Origin: Olavius algarvensis associated proteobacterium Delta 3
GTDB lineage: Bacteria > Desulfobacterota > Desulfobacteria > Desulfobacterales > CAFBRK01
Assembly (NCBI GenBank): GCA_903231505.1
Contig: CAFBRK010000097.1
Span: forward strand, 1 to 64,000
Length of the DNA: 64,000 nt
Reading direction: 5' to 3'
Both the position numbers and the translations under genes were made by a program. This document shows, in pieces, positions 9,187 to 18,998 of this stretch (positions are counted from its first letter, which is position 1; every line of letters starts with the position of its first letter). The notes beneath the pieces are model-generated. The model saw only the letters and a list, made by a program, of their open reading frames with translations. It was not told where the DNA came from and did not search any database.

Positions 9187-9549
9187 CTATTTTTTGGATT
9201 TTTCGGAGCCGGATTTTTCCTCTTTGGGCTGGGCGGTCTGCTGGAATAGGGCAGAGACATTACTCCGGTTGACTTTCACCCGGACCTTGTCCGCGATTTC
9301 AACCGTTAAGGTGGCCTCTGTAATGCCGGTGATGCGTCCATGAAGCCCCCCGGATGTAATGATGCGATCCCCTTTCTTGAGGTGATCGATCATCTGTCGG
9401 TGTTCTTTGGTCTTTTTTTGCTGGGGGCGAATTAGAAGAAAATAAAATATAACGAACATCAGGATCAGGGGGACAAAGGCACCGAACCCGCCCTGGCCCT
9501 CTGTTCCGCCTCCCTGGCCCAAAGCATAGGCAATATCAAACAACGGCAT
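9187..9549 (-). CDS. yajC: Preprotein translocase subunit YajC
   Basis: Small single-pass inner-membrane protein that associates with SecDF. 120 residues: an N-terminal membrane segment FVPLILMFVIFYFLLIRP at about 25-42, followed by the family signature QQKKTKEHRQMI and GDRIITSGG, then a lysine-rich tail. The order yajC-secD-secF in the direction of transcription is the standard one. Confidence 0.96.
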   Translation of the reverse strand: MPLFDIAYALGQGGGTEGQGGFGAFVPLILMFVIFYFLLIRPQQKKTKEHRQMIDHLKKGDRIITSGGLHGRITGITEATLTVEIADKVRVKVNRSNVSALFQQTAQPKEEKSGSEKSKK

Positions 9550-9637
9550 ACCTCCTTGTTTAATTTCTGTCAGCGGAAAATGGCGCTGATATACTGCATA
9601 TCGTCCGGTCCGTCAATACAATCGTGTATATCGGAAA

Positions 9638-10399
9638 TTATCCCTGCGCCTGAAGCCAGATATTTTCGCCGTCAAACTCGATGCGATCGACATTAGTATA
9701 ATCAATACTGTCCAGCAAAGCAAAAATTCGATCCATGTTGTAAACGACGACCTTGCTCAAGGGATAGATGAGGTTCAGATCGACATCGAGTTCCCGTTCT
9801 CGTATATTGTAAATGTGCATCAGGTTTTCGGAAAATTTGAGCAATTTGCCGATACCGGAACTGAACCCGCGCTGATTCGGCTCATCGGCCATGGGGGCTA
9901 CGGCGATACCCCGGTTCATGTAATATTCCTTTAAGAACCGAAAATGGATATTCCAAATGTTATCGCCTGGTTGAACGATATACAAACCATAAATAAACGG
10001 CTTTTCGGGCACACCGCCACCGAGATCTGTTTCAATAACATCGCCTCTGCCAAGGCGTATTTTTTCGGTAATTTCCTGCATGGAAACAATGGTATCGCCG
10101 ATTTTTACGTTTTCCTCCGAGGTGGCGATGATATCGACCCCCTCTTCCATACCGTACTGCGCCTTGCGCTCCGCCATCAGGTCTTTTGTTTCTGTCTGTT
10201 TCTGGGTGTCATCGAAGGCAATCAGGGGCTGTTTTTTTACCGGGACCCGAATTTCCTCTGGCCCGGGGGACGGCGTGGGGGCCGGTTGCGATTTCGGGTA
10301 CAGCAACCAGCCAAGAATCCCGGCCACCACAACGACAGCCAGCCCTGCGATGACCAGGATGGTTGATTTTCTGCCGGGCGGTCGTTTTTCTTCGGACAT
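9638..10399 (-). CDS. Membrane-anchored protein with a LysM-like segment
   Basis: Unrecognised at family level. The preferred start is the second ATG (10399), which has AGGGG at 6-10 nt; an upstream ATG at 10414 would add five residues. About 253 residues: a short basic cytoplasmic tail (EEKRPPGRKS), one membrane segment (ILVIAGLAVVVVAGILGWLL), a Pro-rich linker (PTPSPGPEE), then a soluble periplasmic part. YIVQPGDNIWNIHFRFL at about 151-167 resembles the start of a LysM peptidoglycan-binding motif. It lies between rng and yajC on the same strand. A role at the cell wall is a guess from topology. Confidence 0.7.
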   Translation of the reverse strand: MSEEKRPPGRKSTILVIAGLAVVVVAGILGWLLYPKSQPAPTPSPGPEEIRVPVKKQPLIAFDDTQKQTETKDLMAERKAQYGMEEGVDIIATSEENVKIGDTIVSMQEITEKIRLGRGDVIETDLGGGVPEKPFIYGLYIVQPGDNIWNIHFRFLKEYYMNRGIAVAPMADEPNQRGFSSGIGKLLKFSENLMHIYNIRERELDVDLNLIYPLSKVVVYNMDRIFALLDSIDYTNVDRIEFDGENIWLQAQG

Positions 10400-10503
10400 G
10401 ATGCATCCCCTCAATGCTCATAAACACATAAATTAAGGAACATTACCCAACATTGGGAAGTCCGGACACGGGCTCTTGGACCTGTTTTCGTGATGGTTAT
10501 GTA

Positions 10504-11964
10504 TTAATAGCATTCGATCTGACTCTCGCCCGGCACCAGTTCCTTGCTGCCTTTTATGACGATCTGCAGATCGCGCCGTTCCTCCATGTCCAGCAGTTCC
10601 CGGCGTTTCTTATTCACAATGTAGTCCGCAACCTGCAGCGGCACAACGCCCGTAATCACCGAAACCTCCCCCTTTAACGTTTCCAGGCGAAGCCTTCTGA
10701 GAAATCCGAGAGCCAGTGTTTCGATGGAAGGTATGAAGGCTTTTCCCTGGCAGTGGGGGCAGGGTACCATACTGCCGAAGGAGATCGATGGGCTCATTCG
10801 TTGCCGTGACATTTCCAACAATCCGAAGCGTGAAATTCGACCCACACGGGTCCTTGCCCGGTCCACCCGCACATGTTTTTTCAAAGCCCGCTCGACTTCC
10901 GCCTTGTGTTTTGGGTCTTTCATGTCAATAAAATCGACCACGATCAATCCACCGAGGTCCCGGAGTCGAAGCTGTCTCGCGAGTTCTTCAGTTGCCTCCA
11001 CGTTAGCCATTAACGCCGTTTTTTCAATGGACGATTTATGCATGCCCTTACCGGAGTTGACATCGATGGAGACCATCGCTTCGGTCTGTTCGATGACGAT
11101 TGTCCCTCCGGATTTCAGGGTGACACGGCTTTCGAATACCGAGGCAATCTGTTCTTCAAGCTGGTGTTTGGTGAAAATCGGTCTGGCTCCCTGGTACAGC
11201 CGGACGATTTTCGTGTGTTTGGGGGAAATAATCTGCACGAAATCTTTTACTTCCTGGCAAACATCGGTGTTGTCGATGAGAATCTCGGTGACGTCCGGTG
11301 TGAAATAATCACGAATAAAACGGACTGCCAAGCTTCGCTCTTTATAAAGTATTCCCGGTTTGGATTGACGGAGTCCCTTTTTCTTGATGTTTTTCCACAA
11401 TCGCATCAAATAGCTGAGATCCTTGGTTATTCGCGTTTTGGTGCAGTCTCGCCCGGCGGTTCTCACGATCACTCCGTATCCTTCGGCCAGTTTCAGCCCG
11501 TCTATGATGCCCCGGAGCGGTGTCCGCTCTTTTTCTTCCTCGATCTTGCGAGAGATGCCGACGTTTTTACTGCCGGGCATCAGCACCACATATCGGCCGG
11601 GCAATGAGATGTAGGTGGTCAGCATCCCACCCTTGTTCATGATCGGCTCTTTTGTGACCTGGACCAAAAGCTCCTGGCCGCGCTTGAGGAGATGCTTCAG
11701 GTTATGCTCGCCGGGTTGTCCGTCCTGAAAATAGTCGCTGTGTATTTCGTGTTTCTGGAGGAATCCGTGCCGTTCGGCACCATAGTCGACAAAAGCCGCC
11801 TGGAGTCCAGGCTCGATGCGCGCTATGACGCCCTTGTAGATATTGCCTTTGGTAATTTCGCGGGTGGCGCTTTCAATATGAAAGCCTTCTAGTTTGCTGT
11901 TTTCAACAATGGCTATGCGGCACTCTTCTGTGTCGAGGGCATTGATAAGAATTTTACGTATCAT
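10504..11964 (-). CDS. rng: Ribonuclease G (RNase E/G family)
   Basis: Endoribonuclease that matures 16S rRNA 5' ends and degrades mRNA. 486 residues, RNase G size, without the long C-terminal scaffold of RNase E. Seen: S1 RNA-binding domain at about 38-128 (GNIYKGVIARIEPGLQAAFVDYG), the 5'-sensor and DNase I-like catalytic part with VSIDVNSGK near 290-298 and IVVDFIDM near 330, and the zinc-link CPHC near 399. AGAAGGA lies 5 nt upstream of the start. It is the first gene of the run that continues to yajC-secDF. Confidence 0.96.
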   Translation of the reverse strand: MIRKILINALDTEECRIAIVENSKLEGFHIESATREITKGNIYKGVIARIEPGLQAAFVDYGAERHGFLQKHEIHSDYFQDGQPGEHNLKHLLKRGQELLVQVTKEPIMNKGGMLTTYISLPGRYVVLMPGSKNVGISRKIEEEKERTPLRGIIDGLKLAEGYGVIVRTAGRDCTKTRITKDLSYLMRLWKNIKKKGLRQSKPGILYKERSLAVRFIRDYFTPDVTEILIDNTDVCQEVKDFVQIISPKHTKIVRLYQGARPIFTKHQLEEQIASVFESRVTLKSGGTIVIEQTEAMVSIDVNSGKGMHKSSIEKTALMANVEATEELARQLRLRDLGGLIVVDFIDMKDPKHKAEVERALKKHVRVDRARTRVGRISRFGLLEMSRQRMSPSISFGSMVPCPHCQGKAFIPSIETLALGFLRRLRLETLKGEVSVITGVVPLQVADYIVNKKRRELLDMEERRDLQIVIKGSKELVPGESQIECY

Positions 11965-12363
11965 ACGGTCCTTCTATTTGAAAATGCATGTCCAACAGGA
12001 GAGCCCTCGCCGCGGTTATGGCGCAGAATTGTGGCTTTCCATCAGTTTTCAGGCTAACCCATTGCATTTACATGCATATGAGAACGGCCAATTCAAGTCA
12101 AACGATTTTTGTTGCCGTCTTGCCCCACGGTGGGGTGCAGCCGGGTCGCGGCCGCCTCTTGCCATTTAATCGTGATTATGGCAAAGAGTTGTCTCATTTA
12201 CCGGATTACGGACGTGATCCGGAATAGGGAGAAAACATCCTCTTTCAATCGGGGGAGGGGCGTTGAAGGAGACAGTAATTGCCAGCTCCCGCAGTCTTCG
12301 TTAGTTATAAACCCGCAAACGGATACACGCAGGGGATGGAGTACCAACAGAGGTGGACCGCCA
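11965..12363. other. Divergent intergenic region rng / leuS
   Basis: 399 bases between divergent rng and leuS. No convincing gene. The plus frame of leuS is open upstream to 12109 but that stretch lacks LeuRS similarity and has no ribosome site. A small inverted repeat CCGGAT/ATCCGG sits near 12199-12222. Promoters for both genes should lie here, but no consensus pair stands out. Confidence 0.5.
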
Positions 12364-14955
12364 ATGGATGAAAAATACGATCCTAAGAAGATAGAGGGCA
12401 AATGGCAGGAATATTGGGAGGCCGAGAGCCTGTTCAAGGTCGAAGTGGACCCCGGGAAAGAAAAGTATTACCTGCTGGAAATGTTTCCGTATCCTTCGGG
12501 CAAAATTCACATGGGGCATGTGCGGAACTATACCATCGGTGATGTGGTGGCCCGATACAAGCGCATGCGGGGATTTAATGTGCTCCATCCGATGGGTTGG
12601 GATGCCTTTGGGATGCCGGCGGAAAACGCGGCCATCGCCAATGACACCCATCCCGCCGCATGGACATACGCGAACATCGACCAGATGCGAGCCCAGCTCA
12701 AGCAGATGGGGTTTTCCTATGACTGGGATCGGGAGATCGCGACGTGTCGGCCCGAATATTATCGCTGGGAACAATGGCTCTTTCTGCGGATGTATGAAAA
12801 GGGAATGGCGTATCGGAAGGAGTCGTTTGTCAACTGGTGCGAGTCGTGCCAGACTGTTCTGGCCAATGAGCAGGTTGAGGCCGGGCTCTGCTGGCGGTGC
12901 GGCGAAGTGGTGCGCCAGAAGAAACTATGGCAGTGGTTCTTCCGCATCACCGATGTGGCTGAGGATCTTCTGGTCTACTGCGACAGGCTGCCGGGATGGC
13001 CGGAAAAGGTCATTACCATGCAGAAAAACTGGATCGGTAAAAGCATCGGGGCCGAGATTCATTTCCCCATCGTCGATACCGATCAGGTCATTCCGGTGTT
13101 TACAACCCGTCATGATACGGTCTTCGGGGCAACCTTCATGTGCCTGGCGCCGGAGCACCCGCTGGTGATGGAACTGTCACGGGGAACATCCCAGGAGGCC
13201 GATGTCGATGCCTTCGTCGAACGGATGGCGCTCCAGGATCGTTCCAGCAAAGCGGTGGAATCCTATGAAAAGGAGGGGGTCTTTATCGGCCGGTACTGCC
13301 GTAACCCTATGAATGGCAGGCAGATGCCCATCTATACGGCAAACTTCGCCCTTATGGAATACGGGACCGGGGCGGTCATGTGTGTGCCGGCACATGACCA
13401 GAGGGATTTCGAGTTTGCCAGGAAATACGGTCTTGACATCGTCGTTGTCGTGATGCCGGAAGACGAACCTATTGATGCCGCGGTGATGCAGGAAGCCTAT
13501 GTCGGTGACGGGATCATGACCAATTCCGGATTATTCGACGGAACGGTCAACCGGCAGGCCATGGAGGGTATTGCCGATGCCCTGGAGAGCAAAGGGATGG
13601 GGAAAAAGACCGTCAGCTTCCGACTCCGGGACTGGGGTATTTCCCGTCAGCGTTACTGGGGCGCGCCGATACCTGTGATTCACTGCCCGGAATGCGGTGT
13701 TGTGCCGGTACCGGAACAGAATCTGCCCATTGTTCTCCCCGAGGATGTCGACATGCTGGAGGGCGGAAAATCTCCGTTGCCGAATCTGGAATCCTTTGTC
13801 CGGACCACCTGCCCCGAGTGCGGGCATGGGGACGCCCGGCGAGAAACCGACACCATGGATACATTCGTGGAATCATCCTGGTATTTTGAACGGTACTGCA
13901 GCCCCCGCTGGGATACCGGGATGTTTGATCCCGACGCAGCCGAATACTGGATGCCGGTAGACCAGTATATCGGAGGGGTCGAACATGCCATTCTGCATCT
14001 GCTTTATTCACGGTATTATACCCGGATACTCCACGAGTTCGATCTTGTGACGTTCAAGGAGCCCTTCACGCGGCTGCTGACCCAGGGTATGGTGTGCAAG
14101 GAGACTGTTTCCTGTCCGGATCACGGTTATCTGCTGCCGGAAGAAATCACCGGGGAAGCCGCTCATCGGAACTGTGGGATCTGCGGCAAGCCGGTCATTA
14201 TCGGGCGGGTCGAAAAAATGTCAAAATCAAAGAAGAACGTGGTGGACCCGAATATTCTTTTGGTGAAATACGGTGCGGATACAACGCGCCTGTTCTGCCT
14301 GTTTGCAGCCCCACCGGAGCGTGATCTTGAATGGAGTGAGCAGGGGGTCGAGGGTGGCTCCCGATTCCTGAACCGGGTGTGGCGTTTGGCGACCGGAATG
14401 GTGGCGGCCATTCGGGAGGTGGATGCTTTTGAGGGCGCACCTCTGGAACTCGACGGAGAGCTCCGGACCGTTTATGTCAAAACCCACGAGACCATCAAGC
14501 GGGTGACCATCGACATCGAAGACCGTTTCCATTTTAATACCGCCATCAGCGCTGTTATGGAACTTGTCAACAGCATGTATGGACTGGAAGAGAAACGCAA
14601 TCATCCGTTATGGGCTCCGGTGATGCGGCACGCCATGGAAACAGTAGTACTGCTGCTGTCTCCGATCGTTCCCCATTTTGCAGAAGAACTATGGTCTCAA
14701 ATGGGCCATCCGGAAAGCGTGCTGCTGGCCCCATGGCCGGCCTACCGGGAAGAGAACCTGGTCAAAGACGATGCGCTGATCGTGATTCAGGTCAACGGGA
14801 AACTGAGAAGCCGGATGACCGTTCCCGCTGATATCGATGAGTCCAAACTAAAAGAAAAAGCCCTCGCCGATGATCGGGCGCAGAAGTTCATTGCCGGCAA
14901 GAGTGTCAAGAAGGTGATCGTGGTGAAGGGGAAACTGGTGAATATCGTGGTATAG
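12364..14955 (+). CDS. leuS: Leucyl-tRNA synthetase
   Basis: Charges tRNA-Leu. The start chosen is ATG 12364 ([18 protein letters not shown]), preceded by GAGGTGG at normal spacing and matching the usual LeuRS N-terminus; this gives 863 residues. Seen: HIGH-type motif HMGH at 49-52 in [19 protein letters not shown]1 editing domain in the middle, zinc-like Cys motifs (CWRCGE; CPECG), KMSKS at about residue 618, anticodon-binding domain and a short C-terminal domain ending [14 protein letters not shown]. It is followed by lptE, a common order in Desulfobacterota. Confidence 0.98.
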   Translation: MDEKYDPKKIEGKWQEYWEAESLFKVEVDPGKEKYYLLEMFPYPSGKIHMGHVRNYTIGDVVARYKRMRGFNVLHPMGWDAFGMPAENAAIANDTHPAAWTYANIDQMRAQLKQMGFSYDWDREIATCRPEYYRWEQWLFLRMYEKGMAYRKESFVNWCESCQTVLANEQVEAGLCWRCGEVVRQKKLWQWFFRITDVAEDLLVYCDRLPGWPEKVITMQKNWIGKSIGAEIHFPIVDTDQVIPVFTTRHDTVFGATFMCLAPEHPLVMELSRGTSQEADVDAFVERMALQDRSSKAVESYEKEGVFIGRYCRNPMNGRQMPIYTANFALMEYGTGAVMCVPAHDQRDFEFARKYGLDIVVVVMPEDEPIDAAVMQEAYVGDGIMTNSGLFDGTVNRQAMEGIADALESKGMGKKTVSFRLRDWGISRQRYWGAPIPVIHCPECGVVPVPEQNLPIVLPEDVDMLEGGKSPLPNLESFVRTTCPECGHGDARRETDTMDTFVESSWYFERYCSPRWDTGMFDPDAAEYWMPVDQYIGGVEHAILHLLYSRYYTRILHEFDLVTFKEPFTRLLTQGMVCKETVSCPDHGYLLPEEITGEAAHRNCGICGKPVIIGRVEKMSKSKKNVVDPNILLVKYGADTTRLFCLFAAPPERDLEWSEQGVEGGSRFLNRVWRLATGMVAAIREVDAFEGAPLELDGELRTVYVKTHETIKRVTIDIEDRFHFNTAISAVMELVNSMYGLEEKRNHPLWAPVMRHAMETVVLLLSPIVPHFAEELWSQMGHPESVLLAPWPAYREENLVKDDALIVIQVNGKLRSRMTVPADIDESKLKEKALADDRAQKFIAGKSVKKVIVVKGKLVNIVV

Positions 14956-15187
14956 GTGCTGGATTCTGGATACTCGATGCTGGATGCTGGATGCTGAAGG
15001 TTAAAGGTCAGAGGTCTGAGGTCTGAGGTCGAAGGACAACGAATGACGTTCCGCGAAGCGGAACTAATGACCGAATGACGCCGCCGCAAGGCGGCAAATG
15101 ACTTCACCTACCGGCCAAACCGGCTAAACCGGCAAACCGGCAAACGGGCCCACGGGCCCACGGCCAACCGGCAAACGGAGTAACACG
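14956..15187. repeat. Patchwork of degenerate short tandem repeats
   Basis: No gene. Three arrays in a row: about five GGATGCT/GGATACT-type units (14957-14996), AGGTCTG units (about 15004-15033), and CCGGCAAA/CCGGCTAA units (about 15112-15178), with hairpins TTCCGC-GAA-GCGGAA and GCCGCC-GCAA-GGCGGC between them. The same CTGGATAC-type array recurs at about 25115-25172 and 62526-62570. Confidence 0.75.
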
Positions 15188-15721
15188 ATGCAACACCCAA
15201 TAACTCACACGTATCCTGCGCAGGCGATGCCTCTACTCTTTTGCCTGGTGCTTGCGGTGGTATCCTGCGGGTATGGATTCACCGGGACCGGGGCCTTCCC
15301 ATTTAACATCCAGAAACTTGCCGTGGACAATGTCCAGAATAGGACTGCTGAAACCGGGCTGGAGAATACGGTGACCTCGGACCTGACTTACGAACTGACC
15401 CGCAGCGGAAAAGTCCGTATTACCTCAACAAGCGAAGCGGAAGGCATCTTGTCCGGTACCATCACCGCCCTCAATGAGATCACGATTTCCCGCAGCGGCA
15501 CGATAACTGCGAACGCCCGCCGAGTCCAGATTTTCCTAACCTTAACACTCGAGGACAATGAGGGGAACATCCTGTGGACAGCGAACGACCTGACCGATTT
15601 CGAATCTTATGAAGTTGTCAACGACCCGGCTGTCACGGAAGCCAACCAGCGCAACGCTATTGCTATTCTTTCAAGACGCCTGGCGGAGCGGGTGGTCAAC
15701 AGGCTCACGGAAGACTTTTAG
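15188..15721 (+). CDS. lptE: LPS-assembly lipoprotein LptE
   Basis: Outer-membrane lipoprotein that plugs the LptD barrel and helps insert lipopolysaccharide. 177 residues with a lipoprotein signal peptide ending in a lipobox-like AVVSC (Cys near 27), then CGYGFTG typical of the family and an alpha/beta LptE fold with a late helix (ANQRNAIAILSRRLAERVV). It follows leuS. GGAG lies 8 nt before the start. Confidence 0.88.
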   Translation: MQHPITHTYPAQAMPLLFCLVLAVVSCGYGFTGTGAFPFNIQKLAVDNVQNRTAETGLENTVTSDLTYELTRSGKVRITSTSEAEGILSGTITALNEITISRSGTITANARRVQIFLTLTLEDNEGNILWTANDLTDFESYEVVNDPAVTEANQRNAIAILSRRLAERVVNRLTEDF

Positions 15722-15947
15722 AGGCGATCTGAAACCCTCCCCAGCACTTCCCTCCGAACTGCCGTATCAGAGGTCCTTTTCAGTTTTGTTGCCATTCAGA
15801 ACGGGCGCTTGGAGGGCATGAAAATTGCCTCCGGTCAGGGGCAATCGGTAAGAGCCGTCGAGCGGTATGTACTTTCGGAGGGTTGACTGAACACACGGGG
15901 CAACCGCAGGTGCTCACTCCCGTCCAAGAGGACTTTACGGTTCTCTG

Positions 15948-16214
15948 CTAACCTTCGATTTTTGCGACGAGCTTGTTTAAGCGGGAAATTTTTCGGGCGG
16001 CGGTCTTCTTGTGAATAACGCCTTTTTTTGCGGCTTTGTCGACGATGGACTGGGCAGCCTGTAGTTCTTGCAAAGCAATATCTTTTGAGTTGCCACCGGC
16101 AGCCTCACGCACGCGTTTGACGATAGAACGGGTTCGGGTCTTGACGGCCCGGTTTCGCAGCCTGCGGATATCGTTTTGTCGTGCCCGCTTTAATGCAGAT
16201 TTATGATTGGCCAA
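15948..16214 (-). CDS. rpsT: 30S ribosomal protein S20, TTG start
   Basis: Binds 16S rRNA in the small subunit. The frame can be extended to an ATG at 16235, but AGGAGC lies at proper spacing before TTG 16214 and translation from there begins M-ANHKSALKRARQND, the canonical S20 start; the extra seven residues of the longer form are in fact the ribosome site. 88 residues, standard length, very rich in Lys/Arg. Divergent from murJ with a promoter and long palindrome between. Confidence 0.95.
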   Translation of the reverse strand: MANHKSALKRARQNDIRRLRNRAVKTRTRSIVKRVREAAGGNSKDIALQELQAAQSIVDKAAKKGVIHKKTAARKISRLNKLVAKIEG

Positions 16215-16257
16215 CGTAAAGCTCCTTTCAAACATTGAATGTTACTCAAAATAGAGC

Positions 16258-16286
16258 TATCTACAGAATCGTCAACACCATGTCAA
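16258..16286 (-). promoter_or_regulatory. Sigma-70-type promoter of rpsT
   Basis: Minus strand: TTGACA (16286-16281), 17 nt, TAGATA (16263-16258), 44 nt before the TTG start. The -35 box is perfect. Confidence 0.6.
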
Positions 16287-16287
16287 G

Positions 16288-16326
16288 ATATTTTCTGTGA
16301 ACCCCGCGGGGGCTCACAGAAAATAT
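16288..16326. promoter_or_regulatory. 39-bp near-perfect palindrome between rpsT and murJ
   Basis: ATATTTTCTGTGA (16288-16300) and TCACAGAAAATAT (16314-16326) are exact reverse complements; the 13-nt centre itself contains CCCCGCGGGG. It abuts the rpsT -35 box and lies 27 nt before murJ. It could be an operator acting on both genes or a hairpin in the murJ leader. Confidence 0.6.
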
Positions 16327-16353
16327 GATTAGGGATGTTTCAATATTCAGGAT

Positions 16354-17949
16354 ATGACAGATACCCCCTGTAAAGCGGCATCGGAAAACAACCGGGTCAC
16401 CAAGGCGGCCGGGGTTGTGGGCTCTGCGACCTTGTTGAGCCGGATCCTCGGGTTTGTTCGTGATGTTGTCATTGCTTGGTTTTTTGGCGCCGGTCTCAAC
16501 TCCGATGCCTTTTTTATGGCCTTCCGTATTCCCAATCTGCTGCGCCGGCTCTTCGCGGAGGGCTCCTTGACGATTGCATTTATTCCGGTTTTTACAGAAT
16601 ACCTGACCACCAGGGGTCGTGACGAAGCCTTTGAAATGGCCAGATCCACCCTTCGGCTGCTTTCTGTCATACTCGTCGCCTGCGCTGTTCTCGGTATCCT
16701 TTTTGCCCCCGTGATCATACGGATCATTGCACCGGGCTGGATTGATCAACCGGAGAAATTCTGGATCACCGTGGTGTTGACCCGCATCATGTTTCCATAC
16801 ATCTTTTTTATTGGGCTGGTGGCGCTATCCATGGGAATACTAAATGTGCTGGGGCATTTTGCGGCGCCGGCCCTTGCACCGGTGTTTCTCAACCTGGCCA
16901 TGATCGGGTCGGTGTTTCTGCTGTCACCCCATCTTGAGCACCCGGTATTTGGTCTTGCTCTCGGAGTAATGATCGGCGGCGTGCTGCAACTATCCCTGCA
17001 GATACCCTTTCTGATCAGGATGGGCTTTACCTTTCGGAAAAAAGCCCCATGGCTGCATCCCGGGTTGAAGCGGGTCGGGGTGCTGATGGTGCCGGCTGTT
17101 TTCGGTGCCGCCGTTTATCAGATCAGCAATCTTGTGGATGCCCTGCTGGCGTCCCTGTTGCCTGAAGGCAGCGTGTCGTATCTGTACTACGCCGACCGGC
17201 TCGTCCAATTTCCACTGGGCATTTTCGCCATCGCCATGGCGACGGCGGTCCTGCCCAGCCTGTCCCGACAAGCGTCAAACGATGACATGATTGGGCTGAA
17301 GAATACCTTCGGCCATTCCATGAAATTGATCTTTTTCATTACACTGCCGGCCATGATCGGGCTCATCGTTTTGCGAGAGCCGATAGTCGCGCTGTTATTC
17401 AAGCGCGGCGCCTTCGACGCGGAGAGCACACGGCTGACAGCCTATGCGCTGCTGTTCTACGGCGTCGGTTTATGGGCATTTTCCGCTGTCCGTATTGTCT
17501 TTTCCACCTTCTACGCCATGCAGGACACCCGAACACCGGTAGTCATGGCAGCCATATCGCTGGTGGCCAAAGTTGGCTTGAGTATCATTTTAATGCGGTA
17601 TCTGGCCCACGGTGGATTGGCTCTGGCCACATCACTGGCCTCCATGCTAAACTTCGGGCTGTTGATCTGGGCCCTGCGGAACCGGCTCGGTCCTCTCGGT
17701 TTCCAGAGTGTGTTCCGATCCGTTGCGATATCCGCCGTCTGCGCTCTTATCATGGGACTTGTGGTGTGGTATGTCGGCTCCATGGTGATCCCCGAGGCCG
17801 AGGGATCCGTTGGGCTGATTGGGCTGTTCTTCGGTCTCTTTGGCTGTATATTGGCCGGTATCCTGGTATACATCGGACTATCCTACCTGTTCAAAAGCCC
17901 TGAGCTTGGGACGGTCATGGAGATCGCCGGCAAACGAGGCCGTGACTGA
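16354..17949 (+). CDS. murJ: Lipid II flippase MurJ (MviN)
   Basis: Moves lipid II across the inner membrane for peptidoglycan synthesis. 531 residues, about 14 membrane segments. Seen: the family start TLLSRILGFVRDVVIAWFFG near residues 25-44, SDAFFMAFRIPNLLRRLFAEGS near 48-69, YYADRLVQFPLGIFAIAMAT near 276 and FYAMQDTRTPV near 387. Divergent from rpsT; weak ribosome site (CAGGAT). Confidence 0.97.
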   Translation: MTDTPCKAASENNRVTKAAGVVGSATLLSRILGFVRDVVIAWFFGAGLNSDAFFMAFRIPNLLRRLFAEGSLTIAFIPVFTEYLTTRGRDEAFEMARSTLRLLSVILVACAVLGILFAPVIIRIIAPGWIDQPEKFWITVVLTRIMFPYIFFIGLVALSMGILNVLGHFAAPALAPVFLNLAMIGSVFLLSPHLEHPVFGLALGVMIGGVLQLSLQIPFLIRMGFTFRKKAPWLHPGLKRVGVLMVPAVFGAAVYQISNLVDALLASLLPEGSVSYLYYADRLVQFPLGIFAIAMATAVLPSLSRQASNDDMIGLKNTFGHSMKLIFFITLPAMIGLIVLREPIVALLFKRGAFDAESTRLTAYALLFYGVGLWAFSAVRIVFSTFYAMQDTRTPVVMAAISLVAKVGLSIILMRYLAHGGLALATSLASMLNFGLLIWALRNRLGPLGFQSVFRSVAISAVCALIMGLVVWYVGSMVIPEAEGSVGLIGLFFGLFGCILAGILVYIGLSYLFKSPELGTVMEIAGKRGRD

Positions 17950-17987
17950 CAATTTCCCGTGAAGCGGATACACTTTGGGATGGTAAA

Positions 17988-18125
17988 AGATTACCTCTCA
18001 CGGAGCTCACAGAGACCGCAGAGAAAAATTAAAAAGAGCATTCACCACGGAGATAGAAATTTTAGCCCGCAAGAATGATGGCAGATAAATCCGCCAGAGG
18101 CGGACAAGCCCGCCAAAAAAATGGT
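17988..18125. repeat. Degenerate repeat fragments after murJ
   Basis: No gene. Contains pieces of the CACCACGGAG/CACAGAG repeat family (about 18001-18027 and 18041-18055) and a small hairpin TCCGCC-AGA-GGCGGA near 18091. Confidence 0.55.
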
Positions 18126-18147
18126 GGGTAAACGTTTCAAAACCGGA

Positions 18148-18187
18148 GCGGCACAGCCGCGTTTCATAAAATCGTTACACGATTTTA
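18148..18187 (+). repeat. REP-like double hairpin, copy 2
   Basis: GCGGC-ACA-GCCGC, spacer GTTTCA, then TAAAATCGT-TAC-ACGATTTTA. It ends 3 nt before the first ATG of the next gene, so it forms that gene's leader and may affect its translation. Confidence 0.75.
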
Positions 18188-18190
18188 GTT

Positions 18191-18514
18191 ATGATGGATT
18201 TACGACAAGGCATATTGCTGTCCCTGGCAATCGTCGGTATGTTCGTGCTCCTTTTGATCGCGGTGTTTGGGGACAAGGGGGCGGCCGATCTGGGGCAGCT
18301 AAAACGGGAAAAGACGTTGCTGATGAAGCAAAATGCACAATTAGAGCGTGAAAATATCGAACTCTACCGGGAAATCGATCGTCTTGAAAATGATTTGGAT
18401 TACATCGAAAGCGTTGCCCGGCAGGAGCTTGGCATGGTGCGGGAAAATGAAATTATTTTAAAAGTCCGAAAACCACTAAAATCGACCGAAAACCAGGCCG
18501 GAAAAGCAGATTAA
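18191..18514 (+). CDS. FtsB/DivIC-like septum-formation protein
   Basis: 107 residues (two ATGs in tandem, 18191 and 18194). One N-terminal membrane segment (ILLSLAIVGMFVLLLIAVFG), then a coiled coil (LKREKTLLMKQNAQLERENIELYREIDRLENDLDYIESVARQELG, given in outline at about 34-78) with the family-typical end YIESVARQELGMVRENE. This is the layout of FtsB/DivIC, which bridges FtsL and FtsQ at the division septum. No clear ribosome site; a REP-like hairpin lies directly upstream. Confidence 0.8.
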   Translation: MMDLRQGILLSLAIVGMFVLLLIAVFGDKGAADLGQLKREKTLLMKQNAQLERENIELYREIDRLENDLDYIESVARQELGMVRENEIILKVRKPLKSTENQAGKAD

Positions 18515-18567
18515 CAGCACATCGGTCACCCGTCGACCTGGCTTGGGAAAGACAAGGCGGACAAAAA

Positions 18568-18691
18568 AGATGATCTCCCACAGAGCTCACGGAGTTCTCA
18601 GAGGGTTTGCTCAATCGGAAAATTCCGATTTCGCAAAAAATATGTGTTGCGCTATTTTCTCTGTCTGTCTGTGCCTCTGTGGTGAGAATGA
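18568..18691. repeat. Short member of the CACAGAG/CTCTGTG palindrome family
   Basis: Left arm of CCACAGAGCTCACGGAGT type at about 18576, central hairpin AATCGGAA-AA-TTCCGATT (18613-18630), right arm CTCTGTGGTGAGA ending at about 18691. About 124 bp in all, so it is a compact version of the longer elements at 21713, 26384 and 30877. Confidence 0.65.
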
Positions 18692-18725
18692 ATTTTCAAT
18701 CGTTTGATATTGGAAAAGGTGAGCC

Positions 18726-18998
18726 ATGATGCCCACGGAACCTGAATTCTATACCCAGACCATGGCAAAGGTGTATGCCGAGCAGGGCCACTACCAGGAA
18801 GCCGCCGAAATATACCGGCATCTTCTGGGAAAGGAGCCGGATCGGCCGGAGCTGAAAGAGGCACTTGCGGAGCTGGACATGATCCTCTCCGAGATGCCGG
18901 GTCAAACAACACAAAAACTGGTCCCCCTGTTCCGAGAGTGGATCGATCTCGCGTTTAAATACCGCAACCTGCAGAAACTGAAGCAGATCACCAAATAA
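18726..18998 (+). CDS. Small TPR-like protein
   Basis: 90 residues, all helical in appearance. YTQTMAKVYAEQGHYQEAAEIYRHLL at about 9-34 (given in outline) fits one tetratricopeptide repeat with its A-to-Y and GHYQEAAEIY pattern, and a second helical pair follows. GGTGAG precedes the start. It ends inside a REP-like unit (stop TAA at 18996-18998). The partner is unknown; it may be cotranscribed with the FtsB-like gene. Confidence 0.75.
   Translation: MMPTEPEFYTQTMAKVYAEQGHYQEAAEIYRHLLGKEPDRPELKEALAELDMILSEMPGQTTQKLVPLFREWIDLAFKYRNLQKLKQITK

Noticed and set aside
12109-12363. 85-codon N-terminal extension of leuS
   Set aside because: LeuRS similarity begins at ATG 12364, which has a good ribosome site; the extension has none and reads like non-coding DNA.
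15722-15947. Missing holA between lptE and rpsT
   Set aside because: DNA polymerase III delta is often encoded here in relatives, and no remnant is visible in 226 bases, but its position varies between genomes, so absence here alone means little.
16214-16235. Seven-residue N-terminal extension of S20
   Set aside because: The extra codons contain the AGGAGC ribosome site for the TTG start that yields the canonical S20 N-terminus.
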